A program made the position numbers and the translations under genes. A stretch of 64,000 nt of DNA. Source: Rhizopus arrhizus (Eukaryota; Mucoromycota; Mucoromycetes; Mucorales; Rhizopodaceae). Each line of letters starts with the position of its first letter. Position 1 is the stretch's first letter. Below, one piece after another: positions 23,643 through 35,249 of the stretch. The notes beneath the pieces are model-generated. The model was not told the DNA's origin and did no database searches. It saw only the letters and a list, made by a program, of their open reading frames with translations. The stretch is from contig JAKZZE010000035.1 of NCBI GenBank assembly GCA_024220505.1, positions 418,243-482,242 of the forward strand, in the 5' to 3' direction.

Positions 23643-25135
23643 AAAGGAAAGTGAGTGATAAAGGAAGTGTTTATCAAGAGATGTGGTACTCTGAGGAAGA
23701 CAGTCATGTTGTTTTGTCAATCACAAGGATTGTGCCTATCACAGGCCAGCAGAACTGTCAAGCGTCAGTCCATCGTGGGAAGTTTATTAAAAAGAAATGG
23801 TAAAGAACCAGGCATAGTTGCAGAAAAAGCAAATGCATTGATGTCTATCGAGACAATGGATACCAGAGCATGTAAGATGGATGTCTTGGGCATGGCTTTG
23901 GTTTACCTCCAAATAACCAACCAATACGCTAGCGAATATAATGGCTTCGTTCTTGACTTGTCATAGGTCACCAGAGTACAGGGATCAATCCCGATCGTGG
24001 ACGACAGTGGAAAAATAGTTTAGGTCCGCGATCCTTTGCAGCAAACGCTGTAGTAGATCGGTACGTTGAGTGGGCCCGGAAGATACGGGAGGATCGTTTT
24101 TTGATAGGCATTCGTTGTCGTCGACCGTTCTCGGGAGACTGTATCCTCTGGTGTGTTGGACATGAGGGCGTCTAAGAAGAGTATCCTCCAGTACATGTAA
24201 GGAGCGATAAAGAAACTGGGCTTGCAAAATGTGAACTCTTCCTGTCATAGTAGGTAGTTTCGCCATAGGAAGCATCCCTTCAGTGGACGGTCTGTCATGG
24301 GCTCCATCCATCTTTCTTGTGCGTTTGCTTTGTGTATCACACGTTATTTCCTCTGTGAGCTTGCGAATAGGTAGCTCGCCAGTCCATACTCCATCTGTCG
24401 GCAAACAATATTGGCATAGAACTTTGAAGAGAGCCATTGTGAGAAACCAGTAGGGTTGACTCCTGTTGTGTTGAGGATGTTCATGGTTACTGATGCTTTG
24501 GAACAGTTTAAATAAGAGCTTGAAGACCTTGAAAGCCGCCAGGTTTGAATGGGACGCCCAGGTAAGCAAACGAAGGCTGACGAGGCAGGGCATGCTCATA
24601 AAGTTTGTAAGTCAAGAGGCTCAGTATGATTTATTCAGAATAACACATTTCGCTGGATTCCACCTTTATCAACTTGTAAGCCATGAGTTTCACACACCTT
24701 GAGTAACACAATCATAGTGTGCCAGTCGACAGTACCAGCATATAGTGGGCAATTTAGTAACGGGGTGGCATCTTCAGCAGATAGATTGTCAGTCATCATT
24801 CGAGGCCGCCATATTGAAGGAAGCTGGTGGGTGTATAAAGGTAAGGAGAGAACCTTGAAGAACACTCGTATGCGGGGAAAAGCGCCGTGTGGAGACATTG
24901 GACAGCAGCACTCTTTTTTTTTTGATCATTGACAAATATAAAAATATCTACCTCTTTCCTGCCAACCCTTTCAATTTTAAAATGGCAACCCTACCATTTT
25001 GGGAGATATGACCGTTTTCTATATTTAGTGTACCTGTACTAAACAATCCAATACCTGAAAACACTTTTTGAACATCGACACACAATGTGTACCAATGATC
25101 ATCGTTGATTTGGTCTGAATTTCAAATTTGAAAAG
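23460..25135 (-). pseudogene. Decayed LINE fragment, same family as the relic in element E
   Basis: Minus strand. From 25135 leftwards, broken frames read DDHWYTLCVDVQKVFSGIG, then RWNPAKCVIL (thumb region after the active site), then SLRLLTWASHSNLAAFKVFK, then LPTMTGRVHILQAQFLYRSL, ending with the tail also found at 19500-19740. The 3' end (23460-23560) mirrors the GGGCGG...CAATTGGAC...TTAAAT end of the first relic. The endonuclease half is absent, so it is 5'-truncated as LINEs often are. An A35 tract (23606-23640) interrupts it. Confidence 0.75.
23606..23640 (+). repeat. A35 tract
   Basis: Thirty-five A in a row within the LINE fragment, on the strand opposite to a LINE tail, so not its own poly-A tail. 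Confidence 0.95.
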
Positions 25136-25240
25136 TGTATTCAAAAAAAGTATGCGAGAGATAATTTTGGGAAAAAGTATTTATTATTAAGAGACGTAAG
25201 AAAAAAAAAATTAAAAATAAGCTTTCAGGAAATTTCCATT

Positions 25241-26033
25241 TTAAATAAGAGCGGCGACAACAGCACCGGCAGCAGCCATGATACCAACAGCGGCGACATT
25301 CTTGTTACCAGCAGAGGTGCTGACGGAGGCAGCAGAAGATGAAGCGGCAGCAGGGCTGGAGGAAGCAGGCTTAGAACCGTTAGAGGAAACAGCAGCAGCA
25401 GGGCTGGAAGAAGCAGGCTTAGAAGCAGCAGATGAAGAGGCAGCAACTGAAGAGCTGGCAGCGGGGGATGAAGCAGCGGAAGATGAAGCAGCGGCAGATG
25501 AAGAGGGAGCAGCAGATGAAGAAACAGCGCTAGATGAAGATCCAGAAGTTCCTAAAAAAAAAATAATGAATAAAAAAAAAATTCCCATGTTTCAAAGTAA
25601 TTACCAGAAGCGGCTTGAATGGTAAAGTAGGGGGTGTAAGAAACGTTAGGACTAGAACCAAAGCTTAAAGCGTCTACATCATTATACGTTAACCTCTTTT
25701 TCCCTTGAAAATTCAATTTTTTCTATTCAACTTACAGTCAGAGCCAGCAGGAAGAGTGGAGGGAACTGTCCAAGAGTAAGAACCAAGAGAGGATGCAACA
25801 TTGCTAGCGACGTGACCACCAGTAACGGGAGTAAGAGCAGAGGAAGCACCTTGCAAAAGATCGATGGTAGAGATAGTATCGAAGCCAGCGATGGGAGTCC
25901 AAGTGATCGTAGTCGTCTCACCAGCAGTAAGAACTTGGTTAAGAGTGGGAGCGTGAGGAGTAACAATGTTCGTACTCTGGGCAGAGACCATGGTAATAGC
26001 GAGAGCAGCAATGGCAGCAACAATGGACTTCAT
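25241..26033 (-). CDS. GPI-anchored Kre9/Knh1-like cell-wall protein, 225 aa
   Basis: Three exons: 26033-25736, 25673-25605 and 25551-25241, exactly 226 codons with stop. Signal peptide MKSIVAAIAALAITMVSAQS. Residues ~20-120 match the Ser/Thr-rich GPI-anchored membrane family (Kre9/Knh1 N-terminal): TWTPIAGFDTISTIDLL and SYSWTVPSTLPAGSD|YALSF, then SPNVSYTPYFTIQAAS. Residues ~122-200 are an Ala/Ser-rich stalk, likely O-mannosylated. The end SAGNKNVAAVGIMAAAGAVV, finishing in ALI, is a classic GPI-attachment tail. Role: outer face of plasma membrane or wall, possibly glucan assembly. ATG 26033 is preferred over upstream in-frame ATGs because it starts the signal peptide. Confidence 0.9.
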
Positions 26034-29000
26034 TTCTATAAGGAAAGGGAAGAAGAAAAAGGTAAAGAAAAAGGGAAAAGGTTGGAAAAGAATCAATTTG
26101 CAGCCCTTTTTATACATTTCTTTTGTTTGAGAAGATCTGGAAGAGAGTGTTACACATTTGCCATTATTTTTGATCCCAGAATAAGGTTGTACGCAAGCAA
26201 AAAAAAAAAAAAAAAAAAAAAAGGAAATCACACAAGAATTCACCAATTAGACTTGGATGGGCTTTTACACAGAAAGCATCACTGTGGGCTTCAAAAAAGA
26301 AGAGGAGGAAATAAAATCACTTTGTTTTTTCAAGCCTTACTCTTTATTGTCCATTTTCCATTTGCTTATCTGATTTTAGTGGAGAATCAAAAACAATTTG
26401 CCCTCTTTCATTTTTTTTTTACCTTTCGAACAATCATACAGTTTGTGTTACACTCAATTTATAACTTGGGTACCTGTATTTTATTTTCAGTGATGAATTT
26501 TATGTCTTACATGCAATAAAAAAGATAAGCTTTGTATTCCATGAAAGAATTATTGAGAAAAGGTAATAAAAGTATTAATCTATAATCTGTACACATTATG
26601 GATATAAATGAATGTCTACTATTCACTAAAGGTATAAATACTATTTTAATGGGGGAATGCATCCTCTATTTTCTTTTACTATGAATAGCAAACTATATAA
26701 AACTGATATTTCAGGCAAGTAAATTACAAAAGGTATTTTACCGCTTTTCATTACAGTCACAAGGTATTAAAGTCAGAATAAAGAATCGTAGCATTAGAAA
26801 ACTCTTTATCTGTAAATACGATGAAATATGCTTACTATCGTATTTGAGCTATTATATGGATGATAAAGTTGAATGATTTAATGTAGAGGAATCTATTTAT
26901 TCAATAAATCACCAAAAGCTGAATTTAATAGCAAAGAAGGCATTATTTTATTATCAAAACTTGACGCAAGCAGTGAAATATAAATCAAATCACACTACCT
27001 ACCTATGTCTATAACATTCAACACAAGTCCAAAAGCATTACTCAGTTCACTTTGAGGAACATTCAAACAAAATAGAGAAGACTTCTTTATAGACCACATA
27101 TCCTCCCCAAACAATGTATACGTGATGGAACAATATTGCATGAACCGTAAAGGACTATTGGCTCAATTAAATGAGCAACCAAGTACAATAAACATAACTT
27201 AAACGAGATTTAGAATCACACACTGTTACATTATCTGAAAAAGAGATTTCAATGATCATTAAGCAAGGCAAGAAACTGTTGGAGATGAATGGGATGGGAC
27301 TCATTTTATGTAAAGTCAAACCTTGATGGATGGTGTAGGAGAGTGAAATAGGTTGTACGACTTGATTGAGGGACGGATTGGATTGTGCATTGGGTGATTG
27401 AGAGATAAGTGATGAAAGAATGTTTGGTTCGGATTGACCCGGCTGTGTGCGCAAGTGTTTATGCCTCAATCCGCTTTATACATCGCTCTTTTGAACAAGC
27501 TCCAATGTCAAGTACGATAATAACAGCAAGATTTAGTGATAGTCTTTATAACCAAAAGAACAATAAAACCACACAAATTGATGTACTTGTCTTGCTTTCA
27601 TTTCAGCATTGTCCAAAGACAGTGACAAGAAAACAAGTCATTTGCCACACTGTATGTGTTTCTGCTAAAGATATCAAACCCTTTCTATTCTTCAGCAACC
27701 CCAAGGCTGATGAAAATCAAGTCGGTACAAGGAAGGATGGCTGAATTGTGATTACAAAAAATAAGTGTAAGACACGATATTAAGATGCCAGATACCCACA
27801 GTCTACTTTGCATCGACCCTACCATTCCTCAACCTTCGTGATTTTTAAGAGTAATCATGTTCTTCTATCCTCTGCTTCTTCAAAACATCTCTATTTGCAC
27901 CAAGATATGACTACAACTTGTTACGTATTTAAATACAAGGACCTCCTTTACCCACCAATAATAGCACAAAATAATACTTGGTTACTTGTCAATTGATCTG
28001 ATTGAGAGAATGATCGCTGTTTGCGGAACTAAAGGTAACATCGATCACTTTAAAGCGTTTAAACAAGCCATGTTTCACAGCAAAAAGGTAGTGTTGCCTA
28101 GAGCGTAATCGGCCTGTTCATTTGATTTGCTGGATAGCAAAGAAGCATGTGAAAGGAAACGCTTACATCAGATTATTCTACAAAAGTGATTGATAAGAGT
28201 TAAAAGAAGCTAGGTAAGGATAAAAAGATGCCTTTTAAAAAAATACCCCCAAAGCCATCATGTATAAAAGAAACAATTTTATGTGTACATGGAAACATCT
28301 TTTCTTCTTTCTCATTAACCTTGTCCTACCATATTTTATTTCGAAAAGTATCATTTTAACAAAACAATCTTTGTATTTTTAAACAGCTTCAACTGATTCA
28401 TTACATTAATTTGTGCTCTTTAGAAATCGACATTCATTTGATATTCCAAGCTTTTCAAAATTCTGAACAAAGCCACCTTTGTACAAGATTTGGCTTCCTA
28501 TTTGTTATGATAGGATGGGTGAACAAGAGAAAGTACTTAAAGGGGGTATTTTTCCCATGGTGCTTGGAATAACACCACTTTTGCTTATATTTACTGTTTG
28601 GACATGAAACTAAGCCCAAGTTAGTACGAGGTGTATGTTCCAATCGATTCATATATCAATTGATGTCATATTCAACCTGTAGCCAATATGTTTGTGTATG
28701 TTCTGATCATACAAAGATTAATTACAACTGATCACCTTGTTCTAGTTGCATGAATAAATTCCACATTGACTGTATTCTGTATGAACAATACCTCCTTCAT
28801 TCTTGATCCTAGGTACCTTGATGATCATGAATACAATTCAATTTGTCTTTATCATTTTGGGGCCAAAGCAGCTGCTGTTTTTTTTTGGAAAAGAACACTC
28901 CGCAGAACACTCCGTGCAACATTTTCCGCAGCAATTCACTTTAACGAATTGCATAAGGCTGTCACTTTTTACCAATAAAGTGCAGAATTTATTTATTTTT

Positions 29001-29052
29001 TTTATATTTTTTTTTTTTCTTCCAGTTTAAACAAAAAAGACTAGTTAAAGCC
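26034..29052. other. 3-kb gene-poor stretch
   Basis: Holds an A24 tract (26199-26222), about 180 bp upstream of the GPI-protein start. Two opposing open frames of about 100 codons near 27167-27744 have no recognisable domain and atypical composition. Near 28890-28920 a short direct repeat of about 12 bp is seen. I cannot support a gene here. Confidence 0.45.
26199..26222 (+). repeat. A24 tract
   Basis: Twenty-four A about 170 bp upstream of the GPI-protein start. Confidence 0.95.
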
Positions 29053-30930
29053 ATGAGAGGACATCATAAAGGATCAAGAGGTCGTGGAAGACAAGGAGGC
29101 CGTGGTAGAGGTGGTCATGGTAGAGGTGGTCATGGTAGAGGTGGTCATGGTAGAGGTGGTCGTAGAGAGTTGATTCCTACGAGAGATGGCTTTTTATATC
29201 GTCCAGAAACCAATGTAGATTATTTTGAGTTGGAAGACGACTTTAGAATTTATGGACAGTTCAGTAGCGACGAACAAGACAATCAACCACAAAACTTGAG
29301 TAAATATAATAAAATAATAAAGCGGATAAGGCTTGACTGTGATTGAGTATAGAAAAGAAAAAGCATCCGCAGCAAAAGAAGAAGGGAGATAATAAACAAT
29401 TTGAATCTAAACCTTCAAAGGGACAGAAAAAGACAATGTATCTTCAACCATTGAATTTTCAAAAATCAAGCGATTCACCAGACAACAAAGGTTTGAATGA
29501 CATTAAAAAAAAAAATGAAAGCTTACTTTTTTCTTTAAAAAAAAGAGGATGATACGAGTGAATTAGATGAAACCACTCTTCGTTCAATGGCTGATCTTTC
29601 TTTAAAAGAACCAGAGAAAAAGCAAGGTGAAAGTTCGAAGGATACAAGTTATTTATCAAAGAGCCAAAATGATGATAGTACGGATGATAGTATTGAGGAC
29701 TTTGAAAGTGATGTTGATGAGAGTGAAGGAGATGATGACTTCTATCATGATGGATACCTTGATGACACAGAAGAAGATGAACTATTAGAAGAAGACATGC
29801 TGATCATGGAAGATTATGTGGAGAATGTATTGCTTCAAAGTGATGAAGATTTAGAAGAGTTCATTGCTTCAACAAGATTGCAAGATGAGGAAGAGCAAGT
29901 ATCGGATGAGTATGATTATGATACGTTGAATGAAACAAAGGATCAGCGAGTGAGAAGGATTTTAACGGAAATGGAGGAAGAAGAGGCCATGATGACAAAA
30001 GATAATATTCACAAAAAGATAATGAAAAGCAGTAAAAAGAAAAAACAGGATGCCAGTGATGCCGTTGTGGATCCTGAAATATTTGGACAGACATTAGAAG
30101 CTGCCATCTCACAAGTTCCCCCAAGCTTACGGCCAGGCATGCGTGCATGGTATGAAAAGCAGCAGAAGAGAGAAGAAGAAAAGAAGAAGAAGAAGGAGGC
30201 AAAAGAAAAGAGAAAACAAAAGCAAAAGGGTAAAAACAAGGAGAAAGGAGAACAAGTTAAAGAACAACCTAGCTTGACTAAAATTGACAAGTAAGCTTTC
30301 TTTTTTTAAAAAAAAAAACCCTTTTATTCATCATTTTTCTGTATAGACGTTTGAGAGATTTTATTCAAGACGATTCAATCGCTAGCTTTGAGTTTGCGCC
30401 TATGCCAGGTCTTTTGAGGAAGCAAGTGCATATCCTTTCTGAATATTATAATTTGTATTCTAAAGGAACTGGGCATCGTGAAATACGTCATATCGTAGTC
30501 AGAAAGACACCAGAGACCTACTTGCCAACCAATCGAAGTTCCATTGATCGTTATATTTCAGAAATGCAATTCAGTATGGATGAGCACGCTAGAATCACTC
30601 AAAAACAGTTCGCACTTCACACTAAAGGAGCAAGACAGCCAAAGAATAATAAAAAGAAGGAGAAAGACAAGAAGGCATCGAAAAAGAAGGTCAATGTGGC
30701 AACACACGGAACCATTGTGGGTCAAAACGTGGCACCGATCGGAGATGATAACATTGGGCACCGCATGTTGGCTGCGATGGGGTAAGTTTCAATAGCTAGC
30801 AAAGATGACATTTATTTATTGAGGATATATTAGATGGCAGCAAGGACAAGCATTGGGCACAAGCAATAATGGTATCACTGCTCCACTTGAAGCTGTGATT
30901 CGTAGAGATAAATTGGGTCTTGGTTTATAA
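29053..30930 (+). CDS. SQS1: Sqs1-like G-patch protein (Prp43 cofactor type), 553 aa
   Basis: G-patch proteins of this type activate the DEAH helicase Prp43 in ribosome biogenesis and splicing (family knowledge). Exons: 29053-29299, 29353-29490, 29546-30290, 30347-30781 and 30834-30930, exactly 554 codons with stop. Residues 1-38 are an RGG/GRGGH array. An acidic middle (DDSTDDSIEDFESDVDESE) follows, then a Lys-rich stretch (~310-375). An R3H-like region lies near 380-450 (RLRDFIQDDSIASFEFAPM, VRKTPETY). The C-terminus is the G-patch IGHRMLAAMG|WQQGQALG, then GLGL. Order matches yeast Sqs1. The donor at 29491 (GTTTGA) is weak. R3H call is by position and pattern. Convergent with the gene at 30965. 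Confidence 0.85.
29111..29162 (+). repeat. 15-bp coding repeat, GRGGH units
   Basis: Three near-identical copies of GGTAGAGGTGGTCAT encode the RGG-type RNA-binding array of the Sqs1-like protein. Confidence 0.85.
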
Positions 30931-30964
30931 TAAATAGAAATGGTTTGCTGCAAAATGAAAATAA

Positions 30965-31412
30965 TTATTGCCAAAGTGTCTTGACCATCTTGCGCTGTCG
31001 TGCCTTCTCTTGGGCTGTTTCTACTCTCTTTTCTTCCTTTTCAGCTACTGCCAGTGCTCGAGCAATCTTTTTTTGTTTTTACTGTTTGATCCCTTTTTCA
31101 CACCTCCTTTCTTTACTTTATGTACTGATGCATTTGGTTTTTTAAGATCCATAGCTTGTTTACGAGCATGTAGTAATTTTAATTCTTGTTGAACTCTTTC
31201 CTTTGCTGTCATATTCGATGGTTAAACATTATTAAATATTGGTTTATCCTTTGTACCATTCTGAGGTTCATTATCAGCGTGAGCATATTTAGATATGGGT
31301 TGATTTCCAGTTTGAACTATCAGTTTAACAGTTAATCAAGACGTACAGAGACAGGAAAAAAAAAAGGAAGGGGGAATCTTGAACTTCAAAACAACTTACG
31401 ATCTTGGGCCAT
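30965..31412 (-). CDS. Small basic protein, 85 aa, four exons
   Basis: Reads as 31412-31400, 31316-31257, 31205-31104 and 31047-30965, exactly 86 codons with stop; introns are 83, 51 and 56 nt with GT-AG ends. The product starts MAQDLQTGNQPISKYAHADN, continues AKERVQQELKLLHARKQAMD and ends RVETAQEKARQRKMVKTLWQ: highly charged, helical and basic, as in small nucleolar or RNA-binding proteins. Unspliced, it would show a stop and frame changes. The last intron is less sure: an alternative is a one-base loss in the A7 run at about 31067-31073, which would extend helix KIARALAVAEKEE. Its 3' end is only 34 bp from the SQS1 stop. Family not recognised. Confidence 0.6.
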
Positions 31413-31626
31413 GATTAAAGTTTTTTTTTTTTTTTTTTATTTGGGAAAAAGAGAGAGAAAATAAGTGGCTTATTAAAGTATTTCTGTGGATCAACAGCGG
31501 GGCAGAAAGATTGGAAATGACTGCTTTTTTACTTTGAACAGCAGCCGTATCCTACCGTCATTTAGACGAGTTCTCATACATAAGTTCTCTTTTGGGTTTG
31601 ATGGACAGTGGTAAGAAATAAATGTT

Positions 31627-34163
31627 TTATTGATACACTCGATAGCCAGCCTCTGCTTCTTCTTGTTCTGCCTCACTTGGCTGCTCCCTGTCCAAGATAG
31701 GTTGATAGTTATCTCTCTCTGAGTACGCTCGCATAAAGAAAACATAGGCCACGGTAAGCACCAGACCGATCAGGCCGATCCAGAAAAGGGCAGCAAAGAT
31801 GGACCGAGCTTGACGGGTATCATCCACAGGCAAGAGCACGGCATCGATCTCGATCACCATCCCACCTTGGTGAAGATGTCCGAGGTCAAGGACATGAGCA
31901 TGCATACCCGGCGGTTGTCCAAGCACCCTGACCATCCTCGTACCTGACCCGGTCGATTCCAAAACGACCTTGTTCGCAGCCGATGCCAGCAGTGTGTCGT
32001 ATTCACCCAAAAGTGACTTTTGCTTTCGGGGCAAGATGTGAAGTTTGGCGAGCCGTTCGAGCCGAGCGGTGTCGTTCCAGAGAGACTCGAGATCCAGCTG
32101 CTCAAAGGCCCTGTCGGTCGGGGCCAGGACGAGCCAGTCGGTGCCTTCGATTTGATCCTTCAGACCGGTCCGTGTGAGGACGATCTCCATCAGGTTGGCA
32201 TCGATGCCTCTCAGCAGACGACGGTGGCTGATCTGGACCGTGGTGGGGATCTGGATGGTGTGTACCATGTGAACGACGCCGTTAGAGACAGGCAGGTCGG
32301 ATGCTTCTACCAGGGCAGATCCAAACCTGACTTGCTGTCGGGTGCTGTTGATCAAGCGCGTTTCGTTTGTCAGCAAGGTGTCGACGGGCTGTAGGCCGTG
32401 ATGGAGCAAGTCCTGGTAATAGAAGGGGTACAGAGCAACGTGATATTCCAGGATCTTTCGAAGGTCATGGTGGCCAGAGGGATGAAAGAGGTAGCGGGAT
32501 AAAAGGCCGAGGGATCGAAAGGCTTGATTGGTGGGAGCAAATAAGGTGATACCCTTGGCTGATCTGATCTTGTCTGCTGCATTCGAGATGTAGATGGCCG
32601 CGATAAAAGTCGACAGGTTGAGATCGACGACGAGCGTACTGAATATGTCCAGTGGAAGGCCAAGTGGTTTTGAGATTCGATAGATGATGTTTCCATCGAT
32701 AGACACTAGATAATAAAGTAAGAAGTCATGTACTCTGTCCACATTATCTTACTCTCTTTTCCAACCACTTTTTGATGATTGAAACTATAAGCAGAGTTCA
32801 TCAAATCCTTTTCTTCTCTTATGCTTCTACCCACATGAACCACAAGGCGTTGGGGTCGGTTGTTGAGCATAGAAGAATTGTAAAGGGTCTTGAGTAGCAT
32901 CATGTCGTATAAATTTTCTGGGGGATAAGCACCTTGGATGATGTGATATGTCAACCACTGTACTTTTTGATTATTGGGAATATCATCTTCATCCATCATT
33001 TCATTCAAAGGAGCCAAAATGGTCTTATTGCTACTGATAAGTGAAGTGAGCTGATATTGGTCAATTAAAGAAACAAATTTGGTGGCATTCACGCCAATAA
33101 GGTATTTTCGTGTATCAAACACAAATGAGTTTGTGTAAGGAACATCCTCTAATACATGTACAACACCTATAAATGATGGCTTAATAATCAAGTACATAAA
33201 ATAGGTATACCTATACCATTGGCAGCAATAATGTCTCTTTCCAAAACTCTCAATCCGTTCACAGTGATCTCATTACAATCGTCCAACTTGATCTTTATTA
33301 CTTTTCCCGATTCAGTTGCATCTATTTCAATGTATATCAGTGACTGCGTACATCCTATGTCACCTACAGTTTGTTTCTCCTCTTCCAATATTATCAAAAT
33401 AAACAGGTTCTGAAATAATAGTGTACTTCAACATCATCTGAAGTTCCTCTAAACCATAGTGTGATATCAAATAGTCTTGCTCAATCTGTTTAAATCTATC
33501 CAATAAATATCGCTTGGATATAAAAGTAGTAAGAGGTTTGTTATTCATCCACAAGGGTAATTTGGCCTTCTTTATTAAATCATACATTTTTCTGTCAAGT
33601 GAATAAAGTAAATCCTCTAAAAAAAATTTTTTTTTTGTGATTAGCCTGTTCAGTGGATGCGAAGATGATTTACCTAGCGATTTTGGTGGTTCAAGCACAC
33701 GATTGATGACATGAATGACTGTTTCTTTATTGACAAAGATGTCATTATCAATCATCTTTGCATCATTCGCATAATGAATCGTAAACAGCTTTTTAGTCAA
33801 TTTGATACGTTGTCCGGACTCGAGATATCCATCGCGCTCATACATGGACTCTACCAGCTGACCATGTCGCATATCGGATGTGATGAGATTAATAGGCAAT
33901 ATGTGATAGAGTAACGTCTCTCGAGTGATAGCATGAGGGTATTTGGCAAATGCGATATTGTCTGGTGCGAATAAAGTGGCTCGTGATAAATTGTTGATGA
34001 AGGGTATGAGCTCTGTACGTTGCAAGTGGCTGACGAGAGTTGAAAATCTTTCTTGATCAGAGATGATATCTATGATTGTCTTGTAAGCTAAACAAGAAAC
34101 AGTGAATGAAATGAATAAAAAAAGTTGTTTCATGTTTGGAAGAAAGAAAAGAGTGTCATGCAA
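31627..34163 (-). CDS. Fasciclin (FAS1)-domain type I membrane protein, ~763 aa
   Basis: Exons: 34163-33674, 33616-33405, 33343-33217, 33166-32753 and 32705-31627. Translation probably starts at 34133 (MKQLFLFISFTVSCLA, a signal peptide), giving 763 residues. Four FAS1 domains are visible. FAS1-2 ends NGLRVLERDIIAANG|VVHVLEDV. FAS1-3 contains KTILAPLNEMMD. FAS1-4 and its follower contain KGITLFAPTNQAFRSLG, SNGVVHMVHT and DWLVLAPTDRAFEQLD. A membrane helix (SIFAALFWIGLIGLVLTVAY) precedes a short acidic tail. Layout matches fungal vacuolar FAS1 proteins that mediate adhesion or autophagy-related steps. The intron 33344-33404 has a weak GTTTAT donor. If it is not used, a one-base shift near 33388 would be required. 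Confidence 0.85.
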
Positions 34164-34585
34164 AACGGAGAGTATTTTTGCTTGTGTTCAAACTCCGGTA
34201 TTTATCTTGTTCTTGACACAGGCTGAAAGAGGGTAGATTCAGTTTGCAAATTTGCTTGTGACGGTGATAGGATGGGTTGTTTTGCTTAAAGACCTTAAAA
34301 ACACAAGTCAATTAAATGATTCAGTGTGTGCCTAATTTATCAGCATAATATTATAAAGTTGTTTTTGTATTGACACCATAATAGAACTCTAGTGTTCATG
34401 CCCGGGTTATAGTGTATGAAAGTAAAGAAAGGACTTGATGGCTAAAGATTACCCCTTTTGAATATATAGTTTATATGAAAAGTCCTCTCTTCCCTTTTCT
34501 GATGAATGATTCATGATGTAATCCGAATAAAGATTCAAGACGACATCACAAAGTAAAGAATCTTTTTCCTTCTCTTATTCTTGTA
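34164..34585. promoter_or_regulatory. Promoter side of FAS1 gene
   Basis: About 420 bp between the FAS1 gene start and element F. No gene seen. Confidence 0.45.
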
Positions 34586-34697
34586 CACCTTTTTCGGAAA
34601 GTATTCGCACACTTTGAGAAAAAATATTTGTACACTAAAAAGAAATTTCGTACAGTGATGGGACAGTAGAGGTCCTGGGGCAGGAAATTTTATAAAG
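34586..34697 (+). repeat. Left inverted repeat of element F
   Basis: Pairs with the reverse complement of 36953-37048, with one ~12-bp indel near the middle. Confidence 0.85.
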
Positions 34698-35249
34698 TTT
34701 AAAAAGGAATTTTTGAACAAATTCATATTTTTATTTTAGGGACATTGATAGAATTTATAAAATGATTGTGTCCAACCATTTCAACAAACAAACTGCCCCT
34801 AGTTTTTAGCAAGAAACTAATTGCACCCTTGGTCTTCATCATGTTTCTGCACGCCTGGAGGACATTTTTGCTTTTTTGTTTGCCCTCACGCTTTCATTCG
34901 CCTTTATTTTGATGAGCACTGTCAACGCGTTACACGATTTTTTTCACTTTGTATTTGATTGTTATTGTTGTGCTTCAAAGATAATCATTGTATAGTAATC
35001 AAGCATTATTAATGATTAGTGGTGTAAGTGTATGGAAACGTAGACTTATTAACATGTATGTATATATACCAAAATGGACTGGCGAATGAGGAACAAGTGC
35101 TTATGTTAAACTATGTAAAGATCTACATAATAGAATATAACATTTCGCCATCCGCATAGTACATATGTTACTATCTACACTGTGAAAAGTATATAAACTC
35201 TGGACATATGAAATAAAATCAGATATAATCTTGGGTCCTATTGGAATCT

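Noticed and set aside
25278..25625. Plus-strand Ala/Glu-rich 115-codon frame
   Set aside because: Antisense shadow of the Ala/Ser-rich stalk of the GPI-anchored protein.
27167..27744. Two overlapping ~100-codon frames on opposite strands
   Set aside because: No domain, no splice support, composition not clearly protein-like.
31206..31256. Apparent nonsense codon in the small basic protein gene
   Set aside because: The TAA lies in a 51-nt GTACAA..GACAG intron; the joined frame is open.
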